64,000 nt of DNA from Schauerella fraxinea. GTDB lineage: Bacteria; Pseudomonadota; Gammaproteobacteria; Burkholderiales; Burkholderiaceae_B. Positions 24,476 through 33,801 of the stretch are shown here, piece after piece. Position 1 is the first letter of the stretch. Every line of letters begins with the position of its first letter. The notes below the pieces were generated by a model that ran no database searches, had not been told where the DNA came from, and was given only the letters and a program-made list of their open reading frames with translations. A program made the translations under genes and the position numbers. The stretch lies in assembly GCA_030849945.1 (NCBI GenBank), contig JAVDKK010000001.1, positions 682,001 through 746,000 on the forward strand, in the 5' to 3' direction.

Positions 24476-26392
24476 ATGCAATATCCCAAACAGTTCGACG
24501 TCATTGTTGTCGGTGGTGGTCACGCCGGTACCGAGGCCGCCTTGGCTTCGGCGCGCGCTGGAGCGAAGACGCTCTTGCTCACCCACAACATCGAGACGCT
24601 CGGACAGATGTCCTGCAATCCCTCCATCGGTGGTATCGGTAAGGGTCACCTGGTGCGTGAGATCGATGCACTCGGTGGTGCAATGGCAATTGCGACGGAC
24701 GAGGCGGGGATTCAGTTTCGTACGCTGAATGGTTCGAAGGGACCAGCCGTTCGCGCGACGCGCGCTCAAGCTGATCGTGTGTTGTACCGCGCAGCGATTC
24801 GCCGTCGTTTGGAGAATCAACCCAATCTTTGGCTTTTTCAGCAAGCGGTCGATGACCTTATTGTTGAGGCGGATCGGGTAGTAGGTGCGAAGACTCAGAT
24901 TGGTTTGGTGTTTCGTGCGCATCGTGTTGTTTTGACTGCGGGCACGTTTCTCAATGGCCTGATTCACGTGGGTATGCAGAATTACGCAGCTGGACGCGCG
25001 GGTGATCCGCCAGCCACGTCGTTGGGGCAACGCTTGCGAGAAATGAAGTTGCCCCAGGGTCGCCTAAAGACGGGCACGCCGCCGCGTATTGATGGAAGGA
25101 CGATCGATTATTCGGTGCTTGAAGAGCAACCGGGCGATCTTGATCCGATACCTGTGTTTTCGTTCATGGGCAATGTTGGTATGCATCCGCGGCAAGTGCC
25201 GTGCTGGATCACGCATACGAACGAGCGCACCCACGACATCATCCGTGGTGGCCTGGATCGATCGCCGCTTTATACCGGGGTGATCGATGGGGTAGGGCCG
25301 CGGTATTGCCCCTCCATTGAGGACAAGATCCAGCGCTTTGCCGACAAAAATACCCATCAAGTGTTTCTTGAACCAGAGGGTTTGGATACGCACGAGATTT
25401 ACCCCAATGGCGTTTCCACCAGTCTGCCATTTGACGTTCAACTGGATTTGATTCACTCGCTGCCTGGTTTGGCGGATGCGCATATTTTGCGGCCGGGCTA
25501 TGCCATTGAGTACGACTATTTCGACCCGCGCGGGTTGAAGGCGTCGCTCGAGAGCAAGGCAATCGGCGGCTTGTATTTCGCGGGACAAATCAATGGCACG
25601 ACCGGCTACGAAGAAGCTGCAGCCCAAGGCCTGCTGGCGGGGCTGAACGCGGCAGCGAGCGCACTGGGCCGCGAAGAGTGGGTGCCGCGTCGCGATGAGG
25701 CTTACCTGGGCGTGCTGGTGGACGATCTGGTCACGCGTGGCGTGACGGAACCCTATCGGATGTTTACTTCGCGAGCGGAGTACCGGTTGAGCTTGCGCGA
25801 GGACAACGCCGATCGCCGTTTAACTGAAATTGGGCGGCGCCTGGGTTTGGTTGATGATGCGCGCTGGGCCGCTTATGAGCGCAAGCGCGATGCAGTCGAT
25901 CTTGAGGTCGAGCGCTTGCGCACCACGTGGGTGAATCCGAAAATGTACGCACCGGAAGCCGCAACCGAACTTCTCGGCAAGCCTATTGAGCGTGAGTACT
26001 CACTATCAGATTTGCTGAAGCGCCCGGATGTGACTTACGAACGCTTGTTGTCAGCCAAGCACGCCGATGGCGCGCCAGTGGCTGGCACGGCCGTCGAAGA
26101 CCCGCATGTGGCCGAGCAGGTTGAGATTCAGATCAAGTACGCCGGCTACATCGCGCGACAGCTCGATGAGGTGCAAAAACACGTCCATCAAGAGCTGCAG
26201 CCGATTCCGAAGGATATCGACTACGACGCGGTCACGAGCTTATCTTTTGAGGTGCGCCAGAAGTTGAAGCAGCATTTGCCTGAAACCGTAGGTCAGGCGG
26301 CGCGGCTGTCTGGTATGACGCCCGCTGCCGTCTCGCTGCTGCTGATCCATTTGAAGCGTTTGCAATACGGCGCACGCAAGCGGGCGGCTTAA
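24476..26392 (+). CDS. mnmG: tRNA uridine-5-carboxymethylaminomethyl modification enzyme MnmG
   Basis: FAD-dependent partner of MnmE, 638 residues. The dinucleotide-binding motif [14 protein letters not shown] is at residues 11-24. The family blocks [53 protein letters not shown] and [16 protein letters not shown] are all present, followed by the helical C-terminal domain that contacts MnmE. Length is normal for the family. It opens the mnmG-rsmG-parA cluster typical of origin regions; rsmG starts two bases after its stop. Confidence 0.98.
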   Translation: MQYPKQFDVIVVGGGHAGTEAALASARAGAKTLLLTHNIETLGQMSCNPSIGGIGKGHLVREIDALGGAMAIATDEAGIQFRTLNGSKGPAVRATRAQADRVLYRAAIRRRLENQPNLWLFQQAVDDLIVEADRVVGAKTQIGLVFRAHRVVLTAGTFLNGLIHVGMQNYAAGRAGDPPATSLGQRLREMKLPQGRLKTGTPPRIDGRTIDYSVLEEQPGDLDPIPVFSFMGNVGMHPRQVPCWITHTNERTHDIIRGGLDRSPLYTGVIDGVGPRYCPSIEDKIQRFADKNTHQVFLEPEGLDTHEIYPNGVSTSLPFDVQLDLIHSLPGLADAHILRPGYAIEYDYFDPRGLKASLESKAIGGLYFAGQINGTTGYEEAAAQGLLAGLNAAASALGREEWVPRRDEAYLGVLVDDLVTRGVTEPYRMFTSRAEYRLSLREDNADRRLTEIGRRLGLVDDARWAAYERKRDAVDLEVERLRTTWVNPKMYAPEAATELLGKPIEREYSLSDLLKRPDVTYERLLSAKHADGAPVAGTAVEDPHVAEQVEIQIKYAGYIARQLDEVQKHVHQELQPIPKDIDYDAVTSLSFEVRQKLKQHLPETVGQAARLSGMTPAAVSLLLIHLKRLQYGARKRAA

Positions 26393-26394
26393 CC

Positions 26395-27081
26395 ATGGAA
26401 GATGTTTTTCTGGGCGGCGAAGCCGAGCGACGCCTGCGTGAGGCATGCGCGCAAATGGGACTCGCACCCAGCGACGATCAGTGCCGCAGGCTGCTGGGCT
26501 ATATGTCTCAGATGGTGCGGTGGAACCGCACCTACAACCTCACGGCGATCCGCGATCCGCAGCAAATGCTGATTCAGCATCTCTTCGATAGTCTCGCTGT
26601 AGTGGCGCCTTTGTCGACCCTGCTGGGACGCGATGAGACGGCCGCTGCGCGCATTATGGACGTGGGTTCGGGCGGTGGGTTGCCTGGCGTGGTTATCGCC
26701 GTGATGCGCCCCGCTTGGACAGTCTGCTGCGTGGATGCGGTTGAGAAAAAGGTCGCGTTCGTGCGCCAGATGGTCGGCGCACTGCAATTGCCCAACCTCA
26801 GTGCGCAGCATGCCCGCGTCGAAACGCTCCCGTCGGCCGAGTGCGATGTTGTGATCTCGCGGGCCTTTGCGTCGCTGGATGATTTCGCTGCGTTGGGCGG
26901 TCCGCATGTGGCGCAGGGTGGTACCCTCGTCGCCATGAAAGGCAAGACGCCGCACGAGGAGATGGAGTCCGTGCGCGCAGCCGGTGTGTGGGCAATCGAT
27001 CACGTCGAGTCGCTCACGGTGCCGGAACTCATTGCGCAACGTTGTCTCATCTCGATGCGCCGCATTCAAGGAAACACATGA
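26395..27081 (+). CDS. rsmG: 16S rRNA (guanine527-N7)-methyltransferase RsmG
   Basis: SAM-dependent methyltransferase that modifies G527 in the 530 loop of 16S rRNA, 228 residues. It shows MVRWNRTYNLTAIRDPQQMLIQHLFDSL, typical of GidB, and the SAM loop IMDVGSGGGLPGVVIAV at about residues 85-101, then VISRAFASLDDF. The gene starts two bases after mnmG and its stop overlaps the parA start (ATGA), indicating one transcript and coupled translation. Confidence 0.96.
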   Translation: MEDVFLGGEAERRLREACAQMGLAPSDDQCRRLLGYMSQMVRWNRTYNLTAIRDPQQMLIQHLFDSLAVVAPLSTLLGRDETAAARIMDVGSGGGLPGVVIAVMRPAWTVCCVDAVEKKVAFVRQMVGALQLPNLSAQHARVETLPSAECDVVISRAFASLDDFAALGGPHVAQGGTLVAMKGKTPHEEMESVRAAGVWAIDHVESLTVPELIAQRCLISMRRIQGNT

Positions 27082-27875
27082 ACGCCGTACCGCCCAACAA
27101 GACCGCCCGTATATTTTGCATTGCCAATCAAAAAGGCGGCGTTGGTAAAACGACGACTGCCATCAACCTGGCAGCGTCGTTGGCCATTCACAATCAGCGT
27201 GTGCTTCTGATCGACCTGGATCCGCAGGGCAACGCGACGATGGGTAGCGGCATCGACAAAAGCGGGCTGACGTCCAACCTGTACCAAGTGCTGATCGGCG
27301 ATGCCACGATCGCCCAGACGCGCGTGCGTTCCGAAAGCGGCAAGTACGACGTTCTGCCCGCCAATCGCGAGCTGTCCGGCGCCGAAATGGATCTGGTGCA
27401 GATGGAAGAGCGCGAGCGGCAATTGAAGATGGCCATCGATACCATCCGAACCGAATACGACTTCGTGTTGATCGACTGCCCGCCGACGCTCTCGCTGCTG
27501 ACGCTCAATGGATTGGCGGCAGCGCATGGCGTGATCATTCCGATGCAGTGCGAATATTTTGCACTGGAAGGGCTTTCCGACCTGGTCAACACCATCAAGC
27601 GCGTGCATCGCAATATCAACGATGACCTGCGCATCATCGGCTTGTTGCGGGTCATGTTCGATCCGCGCATGACATTGCAGCAGCAGGTGTCGTCGCAGCT
27701 CGAAGCGCACTTTGGCGACAAGGTATTCAAGGCGGTGGTGCCGCGCAATGTGCGCTTGGCCGAGGCGCCCAGCCACGGCATGCCAGGCGTGGTGTACGAC
27801 CGCAATTCACGCGGGGCGCAGGCCTACCTGGCGTTCGGAAAAGAACTGATCAAGCGGGTCAAGACCCTCGACTGA
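27078..27875 (+). CDS. parA: chromosome partitioning ATPase ParA/Soj
   Basis: Walker-type ATPase of 265 residues that binds the nucleoid and moves ParB-parS complexes apart. The deviant Walker A box KGGVGKTT is at residues 19-26, with the signature lysine; Walker A' LLIDLDPQGNAT and Walker B VLIDCPPTLSLLTLNG follow. The protein is short and lacks an N-terminal HTH, as in chromosomal Soj types. I set the start at 27078, where AAGGAA precedes and the ATG overlaps the rsmG stop; the open frame to 26988 lies inside rsmG. Its targets would be the parS sites just upstream of mnmG. Confidence 0.96.
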   Translation: MNAVPPNKTARIFCIANQKGGVGKTTTAINLAASLAIHNQRVLLIDLDPQGNATMGSGIDKSGLTSNLYQVLIGDATIAQTRVRSESGKYDVLPANRELSGAEMDLVQMEERERQLKMAIDTIRTEYDFVLIDCPPTLSLLTLNGLAAAHGVIIPMQCEYFALEGLSDLVNTIKRVHRNINDDLRIIGLLRVMFDPRMTLQQQVSSQLEAHFGDKVFKAVVPRNVRLAEAPSHGMPGVVYDRNSRGAQAYLAFGKELIKRVKTLD

Positions 27876-27886
27876 GCGATCGCACG

Positions 27887-28756
27887 ATGACGTCTGCACC
27901 TACCACCGACTTTCCCGATATCGCGATATCGTCGGCGCTGCCGACCGTGTCTCCGGAAGCTGTGTGCGCGCGTTTGGAAGAAGCCGCATTGAATGCGACC
28001 GCCGTGCGCGAGCAGGTGTTGCACGATGGCTGGCTGGTGCGCGGTGCGGCGGGTCCGTTTCGTCGGATGCGCTGTGTGAATGTGATCGGGCCGTCCACCG
28101 GTTCGCTCGAGCGCCGCTTGCGATTTGCTCAAGCCTGGTTTGCCGAACGTCGGTTACCGATCGAGTTTCGCCTGACATCGATATGTCCTGATGAAACACT
28201 CGATGGCGAACTGGCCGACCGTGGTTATGCCGCGGAAAGCGAGACACGCGTCATGGCGATGAGCTTGATGGCGCCGTCGGCCGACGCCGTGCTCGACCCC
28301 ACCGGCCGTTCATTTGCCGACGCGCGCATCGATGTGCTCGATGCGCCTGCGTTTGCGGCGGCTGCGGGCGAGATGCGGGGCTCGTCAGTGGCCGATATCG
28401 CGGCGCATGCCGGGCGTTTGGCCGGTCTGGCAGTGAACATCGATATGATCGTGCTGCGCGATCATGCCGGTCGCGCGATTGCGTGCGGCATGGCTGCGCG
28501 CGAAGATGATCTGGTCGGTATTTTCGACGTGGTGACGCATCCTGCCCATCGGCGGCAGGGCGCGGCACGCCGGGTCGTGACCGCGTTGCTGTCGGCGGCG
28601 CGCTCGCGCGGCGCTGTGCGAGCGTATTTGCAGGTCGAGCCGGGCAACGTACCGGCGCGCACGCTTTACGCAGATTATGGTTTTGTCGACATGTATGCCT
28701 ATTGGTATCGGAGCCTGCCCCAGGTGACCGACGCCGCGCCCACCGCAGCCCCATAA
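27887..28756 (+). CDS. GNAT family N-acetyltransferase
   Basis: A 289-residue protein with a C-terminal GNAT fold: acetyl-CoA loop HPAHRRQGAARRVVTALL (about residues 220-237) followed by LQVEPGNVPARTLYADYGFVDMYAYWYR. The N-terminal half (1-150) has no motif I recognise, though its length suggests a second, degenerate GNAT domain. The gene is 11 bases after parA and 23 before parB, so it is inside the par operon. Substrate unknown. Whether it has any part in segregation is open; the usual arrangement is parA directly followed by parB. Confidence 0.82.
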   Translation: MTSAPTTDFPDIAISSALPTVSPEAVCARLEEAALNATAVREQVLHDGWLVRGAAGPFRRMRCVNVIGPSTGSLERRLRFAQAWFAERRLPIEFRLTSICPDETLDGELADRGYAAESETRVMAMSLMAPSADAVLDPTGRSFADARIDVLDAPAFAAAAGEMRGSSVADIAAHAGRLAGLAVNIDMIVLRDHAGRAIACGMAAREDDLVGIFDVVTHPAHRRQGAARRVVTALLSAARSRGAVRAYLQVEPGNVPARTLYADYGFVDMYAYWYRSLPQVTDAAPTAAP

Positions 28757-28779
28757 CAGAGAGATTCTCAAGGAACATC

Positions 28780-29706
28780 ATGGCCACCAGAAAACCCAAG
28801 GGTCTGGGACGCGGATTGGACGCGTTGCTTGGCGCGGATATGCCCGCCATCGACAATTTCGGCAACGACAAGAACGCGGCGCCGAAGGAAGGCCCGCCGT
28901 CGGTCTTGCCCATTTCGAAAATGCGCGCCGGCAAGTATCAACCCCGCACGCGCATGGATGAAGGGGCGCTCAACGAGCTCGCCGAGTCGATTCGTACGCA
29001 GGGCATCATGCAGCCGATCCTGGTGCGCGCATTGGGCGACAAGCTACCGGGCGAGTATGAAATCATCGCCGGTGAGCGACGGTTTCGCGCGGCCCAATTG
29101 GCCGGGCTGAAAGAAGTTCCGGTGCTGGTGCGCGAGGTCGCCGACGAAAACGCTGCCGTCATGGCGCTCATCGAAAACATCCAACGTGAAGATCTGAATC
29201 CGTTGGAAGAGGCGCACGGCGTGCGCCGTTTGCTGGACGAATTCGGTTTGACGCATGAGCAAGCCGCTCAGGCGATCGGCCGCTCGCGCTCGGCCACGAG
29301 CAATCTGCTGCGCTTGATGAATTTGGCTGCACCAGTTCAAACGATGCTGCTCGCGGGCGACGTCGACATGGGCCATGCACGCGCGCTGCTCGCTGTGGAT
29401 GCGGCAACGCAAATTCAATTGGCTAACGAAATCATCGCCAAACGCCTGTCGGTGCGTGAAGCTGAAAAGCTCGTCACCCGCGCTGGCAAGGAGAGTGGGG
29501 ATGCGACGACCAAGAAAAAGGCCAACGGCGGCGCCTCGCGCGATCTGACGCGTTTGGAAGAGGCATTGTCGGACCATCTCGGCACCAAAGTCGCGCTCAA
29601 GGTAGGGACGAAAGAACGCGGTCAGATCGTGATCGATTTTCACGGTTTTGAGCATCTGAACGCCTTGCTCGAAAAGCAGGGGCTCTCCGGCGTCGTCGAT
29701 GCCTGA
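28780..29706 (+). CDS. parB: chromosome partitioning protein ParB/Spo0J
   Basis: CTP-dependent DNA clamp that loads at parS, 308 residues. N-terminal KPKGLGRGLDALLG is the ParA-contact motif. The CTP-binding ParB/Srx domain shows YQPRTRMDEGALNELAESI, GERRFRAAQLAGL and ENIQREDLNPLEEA. The HTH domain (LTHEQAAQAIGRSRSATSNLLRL) reads parS, and a C-terminal dimerisation domain ends the protein. The ATG at 28780 is preceded by AAGGAA; the longer frame from 28702 overlaps the GNAT gene. The stop overlaps the asparaginase start by 8 bases. Confidence 0.97.
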   Translation: MATRKPKGLGRGLDALLGADMPAIDNFGNDKNAAPKEGPPSVLPISKMRAGKYQPRTRMDEGALNELAESIRTQGIMQPILVRALGDKLPGEYEIIAGERRFRAAQLAGLKEVPVLVREVADENAAVMALIENIQREDLNPLEEAHGVRRLLDEFGLTHEQAAQAIGRSRSATSNLLRLMNLAAPVQTMLLAGDVDMGHARALLAVDAATQIQLANEIIAKRLSVREAEKLVTRAGKESGDATTKKKANGGASRDLTRLEEALSDHLGTKVALKVGTKERGQIVIDFHGFEHLNALLEKQGLSGVVDA

Positions 29707-30718
29707 CCCGCAGCGCAAACGCATTGTGTTGTTGGCCACCGGCGGCACGATCGCCGGGGCGCAGTCCACGACCCAGGCAGGACGCTACACCGCGGGCCGC
29801 TTGAGTACCGATGACCTGATCGCCGCAGTGCCCGGGTTGGCCGCGCTTGCCGATCTGACGTGTGAGCAAGTGGCGAGTGTCGGCAGCCAGAACATGACGC
29901 ACGCAGTGTGGGCCGTTCTTGCCGCGCGCACGACGGCGTTGCTGGCCGATCCCGATATCGATGGCGTCGTCATTACGCACGGTACCGATACGCTTGAAGA
30001 GACGGCGTATTTTCTGAGTCTCACGCTGCCCTGGTGCAAGCCTGTGGTGCTGGTGGGCGCGATGCGGCCGGCGACTGCGATGAGCGCCGATGGGCCCGCC
30101 AATCTGTATCAGGCTGTCGCGCTGGCGGCAACGGAAGGCGCTGCGCGCTTCGGCCCCGTTGTGCTGATGAACGACGAAATTCATGCCGCGCAGGGCGTTC
30201 AAAAAATGGCAGCGGCCGGTGTGGCGGCCTTTGCCTCGCCGAACAGCGCGCGCTTGGGCGTTGTGGCCGGCACGCGGCCGATCTGGGCCCCTCATGTTGG
30301 GCTTACGCTCGAAGCGACATTCGGGGCCACCGCAGCACAGTTCGACGTGCGCCAGCACGCGCCGCACACGTGGCCGCGTGTTGAGGTGATCTACTCGCAT
30401 GCGGATGCGCAAGGCGATGCGGTTGACGAGGCCGCGGCGCGGTCGCAAGGCCTCGTGTTGGCGGGCGTCGGTGGGGGGTATGCCACGGATGCGGTAATGG
30501 CTGGATTGGAGCGTGCGGTGGCGCGCGGTGTGGCCGTTGTGCGTGCGACGCGCACCGGCAGCGGCTTCGTGGCCCGCAACATCGAAGTCGATGACGACGC
30601 CATGGGGTTTATGGCGGCAGGCTGGCTCAATCCGGCCAAGGCGCGCATCTTGTTGATGCTTTGCCTGCTTGCCGGCCAGTCGCCGCAAGCGATTCAAGGC
30701 GCGTTCCTGCGCGCCTGA
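29699..30718 (+). CDS. L-asparaginase
   Basis: Hydrolyses asparagine to aspartate and ammonia; 339 residues. The first catalytic threonine is T17 in LLATGGTIAGAQS and the second is in VITHGTDTLEETAYFL, the two asparaginase signatures; GAMRPATAMSADGPANL is also typical. No signal peptide is visible, so the enzyme should be cytoplasmic although the sequence resembles type II enzymes. The ATG at 29699 lies 8 bases inside the end of parB (ATGCCTGA), so it is translated from the par transcript unless another promoter exists. Confidence 0.93.
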   Translation: MPDPQRKRIVLLATGGTIAGAQSTTQAGRYTAGRLSTDDLIAAVPGLAALADLTCEQVASVGSQNMTHAVWAVLAARTTALLADPDIDGVVITHGTDTLEETAYFLSLTLPWCKPVVLVGAMRPATAMSADGPANLYQAVALAATEGAARFGPVVLMNDEIHAAQGVQKMAAAGVAAFASPNSARLGVVAGTRPIWAPHVGLTLEATFGATAAQFDVRQHAPHTWPRVEVIYSHADAQGDAVDEAAARSQGLVLAGVGGGYATDAVMAGLERAVARGVAVVRATRTGSGFVARNIEVDDDAMGFMAAGWLNPAKARILLMLCLLAGQSPQAIQGAFLRA

Positions 30719-30936
30719 CGCTCGCAGCGGGTTCGTTGGGCGTCAGTGCATCCACGGCAGCTCTCGACCTCGGATAATGACTCTCTGCGTACACACGTGG
30801 CGTTACCTCTCCTCACGTCACGGTAGCGCCGGCTCGCGTGCGATGTGGCAACATCTTCTGATCGTCCAGCAGTCGGGCCGCGCGCTCGGCTGTTGCGGTT
30901 TACCGCGAAGTCGACACAGCACAAGGGGATCGAGCC

Positions 30937-32325
30937 ATGCCACAGCAGCTAGGGATTCACTCCGTCGCAGACGCTAAGCGTCTGGTCGAAGCAAGCAGTC
31001 TGACGCACATCAAGATCGGGCTTTCCGACATCGACGGCATCATGCGCGGCAAGCTGATGCGCCGCGACAAGTTTCTGTCGGCATTGGATTCAGGTCTGGC
31101 CTTTTGCGACGTGGTATTCGGCTGGGATTCGAACGATCAGCTATACGACAACGTGCGCTACACCGGATGGCATACCGCATATCCCGACGCCCATCTGCGC
31201 ATCGTCCCTGAAAGCGCTCGGCGCCTGCCGCTCGAGCGTGGCGCGGGCGGTGAAGAAATGCTGCTGTTTCTCGCGGAGTTCGTCGAAGACGCGGCTGAGA
31301 TCTGCCCGCGGCGTTTGCTGCATCGGGTAATCGAGCGCGGTCGCGACATGGGATTCGACGCCTTCGCAGCACTTGAATATGAATTCTTCGTTTTTGACGA
31401 AACGCCGCAATCCGTGCGCGAGAAAAATTACCGTAATCTGAAGAATTGGACGCCGGGAAACTTCGGCTATTCGATGTTGCGCAGCACCGTCAACAGCGAC
31501 TTCTATCATCAGTTGCTCGACATGTGTGAACGCATGGATATGTCGATCGAATCGTTGCATACGGAGACCGGTCCGGGCGTACTCGAAGCGGCAATCGCCT
31601 TCGATGAGGCGGGGGCCTCGGCCGACAAGGGCTTCTTGTTCAAAACATTTGCCAAGGTACTCGCGCAGCAGAACAATCTGATGGCGACCTTCATGGCGAA
31701 ATGGTCGCACGATCATTCGGGGCAGAGCGGGCATATTCATGTGTCGCTTACCGATCGCAAAACGGGCAAGTCCGCCTTTTATGAAGAAGGCGCCGACTAT
31801 TCGATGAGCGCCACGCAGCGCGCCTTCATCGCCGGCATGCAACGCTACCTGCCGGAATTCATGGCGATGTACGCGCAAACGATCAATAGCTATTCGCGCC
31901 TCGTGCCCGGGTACTGGGCGCCGCTCGATGCAACGTGGGGCGCCGAAAACCGCACCACCGCATTACGCCTGATTCCTGGCGGACCCAAGTCGCAGCGCGT
32001 GGAAGTGCGTATTGGCTCGGCCGACGCCAATCCCTATATCGCATTGGCCGCGGCGCTGGGATCGGGGCTGTACGGCATCGAACAGCAACTCAGCCCCAGC
32101 GAGATCGTGAAGGGCAATGCCTACGACCAGCAGTTTCCCGACGCGCTCAAATTGCCGTTGACGTTGTGGGAGGCCGCACAGCGATTGCGTGCATCGAAGG
32201 CCGCGCGCACCGTGTTCGGGGATGCCTTTGTGGACCACTACGCCGCGACCCGCGAGTGGGAAGAAAACGCCTACCGCCGTCATGTCACCGACTGGGAAAT
32301 GGCGCGTTATTTCGAAATCATTTAG
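30937..32325 (+). CDS. glutamine synthetase family protein (PuuA-like gamma-glutamyl-amine ligase)
   Basis: ATP-dependent ligase of 462 residues. The N-terminal beta-grasp part (LTHIKIGLSDIDGIMRGKLMRR) and catalytic segment ALEYEFFVFDETPQ, ESLHTETGPGVLEAAI, HDHSGQSGHIHVSL and GSADANPYIALAAALGSGLYG follow the order of the PuuA/GlnT branch, shorter and different from housekeeping GlnA. Members of this branch join glutamate to putrescine, ethanolamine, isopropylamine or similar amines. The downstream aldehyde and alcohol dehydrogenases favour a role in catabolism of an amine or amino alcohol. Substrate is inference; the family is certain. Confidence 0.92.
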   Translation: MPQQLGIHSVADAKRLVEASSLTHIKIGLSDIDGIMRGKLMRRDKFLSALDSGLAFCDVVFGWDSNDQLYDNVRYTGWHTAYPDAHLRIVPESARRLPLERGAGGEEMLLFLAEFVEDAAEICPRRLLHRVIERGRDMGFDAFAALEYEFFVFDETPQSVREKNYRNLKNWTPGNFGYSMLRSTVNSDFYHQLLDMCERMDMSIESLHTETGPGVLEAAIAFDEAGASADKGFLFKTFAKVLAQQNNLMATFMAKWSHDHSGQSGHIHVSLTDRKTGKSAFYEEGADYSMSATQRAFIAGMQRYLPEFMAMYAQTINSYSRLVPGYWAPLDATWGAENRTTALRLIPGGPKSQRVEVRIGSADANPYIALAAALGSGLYGIEQQLSPSEIVKGNAYDQQFPDALKLPLTLWEAAQRLRASKAARTVFGDAFVDHYAATREWEENAYRRHVTDWEMARYFEII

Positions 32326-32382
32326 CTGTGCGCCCGGCGTCGATGGATGCCGCCCTCCCTACGCAAATCTGGAGCAGCCGTC

Positions 32383-33768
32383 ATGATGTCCCGCATGCAA
32401 ACCGTCTCACCCATCGATGGCCGCGTGGTCGCCGCGCGCGACTACGCCAGCGACGAACAATTGACGCGCGCCTTGGCGTACGCCGTAGCCGCACAGAAGG
32501 ACTGGCGACGACTGACGCTCGCCGAGCGCGTGACGGCGATTCGCGCGGGGGTGGACAACGTGCTGGCGGACGTGGCTGATCTGGCGCGCGACATCACGCT
32601 GCAGATGGGCCGTCCGTTATCGCAAACGCCAGGCGAGATCGCGGGTTTTGGCGAGCGTGCGCGGCACATGATCGAACTGGCCGACGCGGCGCTCGCGCCG
32701 ATCCAGTTGCCGGCCAAGGATGGAGCCACGCGTTTCATCACGCGCGACCCGATCGGCGTGGTGTTGACCATCGCGCCGTGGAACTATCCACTCCTGACGG
32801 CGGTGAACAGCATCGTGCCGGCATTGCTGGCAGGCAATGCCGTGCTGCTGAAGCCGTCCGACCAGACGCCGACAAGCGCTGAGCGGGTGGTGGACGCGTT
32901 CTTGCGCGCGGGCGTGCCGGCGGGCGTCTTCCAGTTTGTGCATGCGACGCACGCGCAAGTGGCGCACATGATGCGCTCGCCCGACATCGGCTATGTGTCG
33001 TTTACCGGATCGGTGCAGGGTGGGGCGGCCATCGAAGCGCAGGCGGCGGGGCGGTTCATCGGCACTGGCCTGGAACTCGGCGGGCTGGATGCGGCGTATG
33101 TGCGCGCCGACGCGGATGTCGACGCTGCGGTCGCATCGATCGTCGATGGCGCGTACTTCAATGCGGGGCAATCATGTTGCGGCATCCAGCGCATCTTTGT
33201 CGCGCGTGCGCGGTATGAAGATTTTGTCGAGCGCGCGGCGGCGCTGGCGTCGCGCTATGTGTTGGGCGACCCGATGTCGCCAGACACGACCTTGGGGCCG
33301 GTGGTGCGGGTGTCTGCAGCCGATCGGGTGCGGGCCGCTGTTGCCGAGGCGGTGGGGCTGGGGGCTGTCAACACCATCGACGCGACACGATTCAAGCACG
33401 CCAAGGCAGGCACCGCTTATGTGGCCCCCGCGCTCTTGACGGTGCCGCACACGCAGTGGGCCATCATGCGCGAAGAGTGCTTCGGTCCGGTCGCGTGCGT
33501 GATGCCGGTCGACGACGATGCGGCTGCGACGGCAGCAATCAACGATTGCGACTTTGGGCTGACCGCGGCGATCTACACGCGCGACATGCCCGCCGCCATC
33601 ACGCTCGGCCAGCAGCTCGACGTCGGCACGGTCTTCATGAACCGTTGCGACTATCTCGATCCCGGACTGGCGTGGACGGGCGTGAAGCAATCGGGCAATG
33701 GCGTATCGCTGTCGACCTTAGGGTTTGGACCGCTCACACAGCCGAAGTCTTTCCATCTGCGTGCCTGA
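32383..33768 (+). CDS. NAD(P)-dependent aldehyde dehydrogenase
   Basis: Aldehyde dehydrogenase superfamily member, 461 residues. Conserved items: TIAPWNYPLLTAVNSIVPALLAGNAVLLKPSDQTP, FTGSVQGGAAI, catalytic Glu in LELGGLDAAYV and catalytic Cys in NAGQSCCGIQRIFV, then EECFGPVACV. I start at 32383 (MMSRMQTVSP), 10 bases after a GGAG; the longer frame from 32347 lacks similarity. It follows the PuuA-like gene by 57 bases and precedes the iron alcohol dehydrogenase by 33, so the three form one operon. It probably oxidises a gamma-glutamyl aldehyde or the aldehyde made by its neighbour. Confidence 0.92.
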   Translation: MMSRMQTVSPIDGRVVAARDYASDEQLTRALAYAVAAQKDWRRLTLAERVTAIRAGVDNVLADVADLARDITLQMGRPLSQTPGEIAGFGERARHMIELADAALAPIQLPAKDGATRFITRDPIGVVLTIAPWNYPLLTAVNSIVPALLAGNAVLLKPSDQTPTSAERVVDAFLRAGVPAGVFQFVHATHAQVAHMMRSPDIGYVSFTGSVQGGAAIEAQAAGRFIGTGLELGGLDAAYVRADADVDAAVASIVDGAYFNAGQSCCGIQRIFVARARYEDFVERAAALASRYVLGDPMSPDTTLGPVVRVSAADRVRAAVAEAVGLGAVNTIDATRFKHAKAGTAYVAPALLTVPHTQWAIMREECFGPVACVMPVDDDAAATAAINDCDFGLTAAIYTRDMPAAITLGQQLDVGTVFMNRCDYLDPGLAWTGVKQSGNGVSLSTLGFGPLTQPKSFHLRA

Positions 33769-33801
33769 CGGCGCGCCGCTCGCAAGAAGGAGTCATGCAT
33801 C

